A DNA stretch of 7,490 bases from assembly GCA_016295895.1 (NCBI GenBank), contig JAEDKI010000099.1:1-7490 (forward strand). The letters run 5' to 3'. Below, in pieces: positions 5,675 through 7,490 of this stretch. Below the pieces are notes generated by a model, which was not told the origin of the DNA, ran no database searches, and worked only from the letters and a program-made list of their open reading frames with translations. Each line of letters opens with the position of its first letter. The stretch's first letter is position 1. The stretch is from Clostridiaceae bacterium. Lineage in GTDB: Bacteria > Bacillota > Clostridia > Oscillospirales > Acutalibacteraceae. The translations under genes were made by a program, and so were the position numbers.

Positions 5675-7180
5675 TTATTCACCTGCGTGGGAAATTCCCA
5701 GAATTTCAAGCTCTTTTTCCGTCAGACCTATGCCTCTGAGCATGAGGCGGTTGCCCTTGAGAGCTTCAATTGAGTTAATGCCCATGCCGCCCATCAGCTC
5801 TTTGATTTCTCTGTTCCAGGCGGTGAGGAGATTAACAAGCCTGCGGTATCCGATATCGGGATTAAGCCTGCGGACAAGCTCCGGCTTCTGCGTTGCAATG
5901 CCCCAGTTGCAGTTGCCGCTCTGGCAGTTTCTGCAAAGGTGACAGCCCAAAGCTATCAATGCGCCCGTTGCAATATAAACCGCATCGGCACCGAGCGCAA
6001 TAGCCTTAACAACATCTGCGCTGTTTCTGATACTGCCGCCGACGACGAGCGAAACCGTGTTTCTTATGCCCTCGTCCCTGAGCCTTGAATCAACGCTCGC
6101 AAGCGCAAGCTCAATGGGAATTCCGACATTGTCTCTGATTCTTGTCGGAGCGGCGCCCGTGCCGCCTCTGAAGCCGTCGATTGCGATAATATCCGCACCG
6201 CTTCGTGCGATACCGCTTGCGATTGCCGCAATGTTATGAACCGCCGCAACCTTAACGATGACGGGCTTTTTATATTCGGTAGCTTCTTTAAGAGAAAAAA
6301 CAAGCTGTCTGAGATCTTCGATTGAATAAATATCATGGTGCGGGGCGGGGGAGATAGCGTCCGAACCCTCGGGAATCATTCTTGTTTTTGCAATGTCGCC
6401 AACGATTTTTGTTCCCGGCAGGTGACCGCCGATACCGGGCTTTGCGCCCTGACCCATTTTGATTTCGATTGCAGCGCCTGCGTTGAGATAATCGTTATAA
6501 ACGCCGAATCTGCCCGAAGCAACCTGAACTATCGTGTTTGCGCCGTATTTATAGAAGTCCTCGTGCAGACCGCCCTCACCGGTGTTGTAATATGTTCCGA
6601 GAGCCTGAGCGGCACGAGCCATGCTTTCGTGAGCATTGTAGCTTATCGAGCCGTAGGACATTGCGGAGAACATAATGGGCATTTCAAGCTCAAGCTGAGG
6701 AGGAAGATTGTCTTTCAGCGAGCCGTCGGGGTTGCGTTCAATCTTAGAGGGCTTTTTGCCGAGAAATGTGCGGGTCTCCATGGGCTCTCTCAGCGGGTCG
6801 ATGGGAGGATTTGTGACCTGAGAAGCGTTGATGAGAATCTTATCCCAATAGACGGGATATTTTTCGGGGTTGCCCATTGATGAAAGCAGAACTCCGCCGC
6901 TGTTTGCCTGCATGTAGATTTCTTCAATCGCACGCTCGTTCCAGTTGTTGTTTTCTTTGAATGTGTGAGGCGTTCTGACTATTTTGAGCGCTCTTGTGGG
7001 GCAGAGAGAAACGCATCTGTGGCAGTTAACGCATTTTGATTCGTCGCTTTTCATGAAATTTGACTCGGCGTCGTAGCTGTGAACGCAGTTTGCACACTGT
7101 CTTTCGCATGCCCTGCATCTGATGCAGCGTGTGTTGTCTCTGACAACCTCATAATCGGGATAAATGAAATTAATCGGCAT
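5675..7180 (-). CDS. gltB: FMN-binding glutamate synthase core subunit (archaeal type)
   Basis: A 501-aa protein that carries the central catalytic part of glutamate synthase: 2-oxoglutarate plus ammonia plus electrons gives glutamate. Two ferredoxin-type [4Fe-4S] sites come first: C19-C22-C25-C29, with an extra C32, and C50-C53-C56-C60. The FMN/2-oxoglutarate TIM barrel follows, with MFSAMSYGSIS, IKMGQGAKPGIGGHLPG (~239-255), the Lys of VIVKV, and DGFRGGTGAAP (335-345). The cluster loop GCHLCRNCQSGNCNWGIATQ (412-431) matches the GltB C-x5-C-x4-C site but has an additional Cys416. Amidotransferase and GXGXG domains are absent and encoded next door. ATG 7180 is chosen: AAGGCGGTGA lies 5 nt upstream and the protein begins MPINFIYPDYE. 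An upstream in-frame start at 7246 would add 22 unrelated residues inside the previous gene. The start overlaps the preceding gene by 11 nt, so translation is probably coupled. The symbol is by domain; such split genes are named variously. Confidence 0.96.
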   Translation of the reverse strand: MPINFIYPDYEVVRDNTRCIRCRACERQCANCVHSYDAESNFMKSDESKCVNCHRCVSLCPTRALKIVRTPHTFKENNNWNERAIEEIYMQANSGGVLLSSMGNPEKYPVYWDKILINASQVTNPPIDPLREPMETRTFLGKKPSKIERNPDGSLKDNLPPQLELEMPIMFSAMSYGSISYNAHESMARAAQALGTYYNTGEGGLHEDFYKYGANTIVQVASGRFGVYNDYLNAGAAIEIKMGQGAKPGIGGHLPGTKIVGDIAKTRMIPEGSDAISPAPHHDIYSIEDLRQLVFSLKEATEYKKPVIVKVAAVHNIAAIASGIARSGADIIAIDGFRGGTGAAPTRIRDNVGIPIELALASVDSRLRDEGIRNTVSLVVGGSIRNSADVVKAIALGADAVYIATGALIALGCHLCRNCQSGNCNWGIATQKPELVRRLNPDIGYRRLVNLLTAWNREIKELMGGMGINSIEALKGNRLMLRGIGLTEKELEILGISHAGE

Positions 7181-7490
7181 TGTTCTCACCGCCTTCCAAT
7201 CTGACAATAACGGCTTCTCCGCCCTTGGGCGACCATATCTTTTCAATATCCGGCTCCATCATTCTGATGGCGCATTCTTCGCTTGCGATATAAACGGTCT
7301 TGTCCTTTTCGCCGACAACCATTGAACGCAGTTTAAGCCTGTCATTCAGAGCCATAAGTCCGCCGTTGAAGCCGAGCAGAATGGAGAACGGACCTGTTAT
7401 CAGCAGACTGCTGAAGGTGTTGCGCAGATAAGTCAGGCGTTTGCGCTCTTCTTCGTCCTTGCCTTCGATGGTTGACCAGAACGGTGCGGC
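7170..7490 (-). CDS. class II glutamine amidotransferase subunit of split glutamate synthase (C-terminal part only)
   Basis: The frame is open from the right edge to TAA at 7172-7170, giving 107 visible residues. They include TYLRNTFSSLLITGPFSILLGF, then LMALNDRLKLRSMV (about residues 44-57) and VYIASEECAIRMM (~66-78), and the frame ends in an acidic tail. The DRLKLR and SEECAIR motifs are those near the C-terminal end of the Ntn-type amidotransferase domain of GltB, where the substrate-binding wall forms. The domain's N-terminal catalytic Cys must lie further right, outside the window. The protein would hydrolyse glutamine and hand ammonia to the synthase core, whose start codon it overlaps by 11 nt. 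The same domain heads asparagine synthetase and PurF, but the neighbourhood and the motifs make glutamate synthase the better reading. The internal ATG at 7355 is not a start, because conserved sequence continues upstream of it. Confidence 0.92.
   Translation of the reverse strand, partial: AAPFWSTIEGKDEEERKRLTYLRNTFSSLLITGPFSILLGFNGGLMALNDRLKLRSMVVGEKDKTVYIASEECAIRMMEPDIEKIWSPKGGEAVIVRLEGGENNAD
7186..7195 (-). promoter_or_regulatory. ribosome binding site that fixes the synthase-core start
   Basis: The minus strand reads AAGGCGGTGA, one mismatch from the ideal AAGGAGGTGA, ending 5 nt before ATG 7180. It sits inside the end of the amidotransferase gene and supports the 501-aa form of the synthase core over a form beginning at 7246. 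Confidence 0.75.

Noticed and set aside
6335..6880. 181-codon open frame on the + strand opposite the synthase core
   Set aside because: It is antisense to a strongly conserved catalytic barrel, with no known motif. Its length is explained by the absence of certain codons in the real gene.
1..7490. Mobile elements, CRISPR arrays, tRNA/rRNA genes, phage or defence genes
   Set aside because: No transposase, terminal repeats, direct-repeat arrays or structural RNA signatures were seen; nearly all the sequence is accounted for by metabolic genes.

Overview
The window looks like chromosomal DNA from an anaerobic Firmicute of class Clostridia, most likely a gut-type Ruminococcaceae/Oscillospiraceae or Lachnospiraceae relative. 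This is inferred from strong AGGAGG/AGGTGA-type ribosome binding sites, moderate base composition, a clostridial-style GH2 beta-galactosidase, and an archaeal-type split glutamate synthase built around iron-sulfur proteins. No organism-specific marker such as an rRNA or tRNA is present.

Layout. Bases 1-2060 (+) hold most of a GH2 glycoside hydrolase (beta-galactosidase type), missing its N-terminus. A 98-bp gap follows, containing a very strong 18-bp-stem hairpin that can terminate transcription in both directions. From 2159 to the right edge everything is on the minus strand and reads right to left as one tightly packed cluster. The order is: the C-terminal end of a class II glutamine amidotransferase subunit (7490-7170), the FMN/Fe-S glutamate synthase core (7180-5675), a 16-cysteine polyferredoxin (5672-5244), an FAD/NAD(P)H oxidoreductase (5238-4006), the GXGXG beta-helix subunit (4009-3290), and carA, the small subunit of carbamoyl phosphate synthetase (3208-2159). 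The first five genes overlap or lie 2-5 nt apart. carA is set off by an 81-bp leader with two tandem hairpins and its own strong ribosome binding site.

How the genes work together. The domains that sit in one large GltB polypeptide in Escherichia coli are three separate proteins here: amidotransferase, synthase core and GXGXG domain. There is no GltD in the visible part. Its place between the synthase core and the GXGXG subunit is taken by a four-cluster ferredoxin plus a stand-alone flavin oxidoreductase. The inferred electron path is NAD(P)H to FAD to the polyferredoxin clusters to the synthase Fe-S clusters to FMN, reducing 2-oxoglutarate plus glutamine-derived ammonia to glutamate. carA also hydrolyses glutamine, so the cluster is about use of glutamine nitrogen. 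carB is not downstream: carA is the last gene before the terminator. The GH2 gene is convergent and probably unrelated in function.

I do not see a clearly new biological system. The points most worth a second look are the Met-rich C-terminal extension of the GH2 enzyme, the four-cysteine version of the normally three-cysteine cluster site in the synthase core, the GltD-less electron supply, and the structured carA leader.
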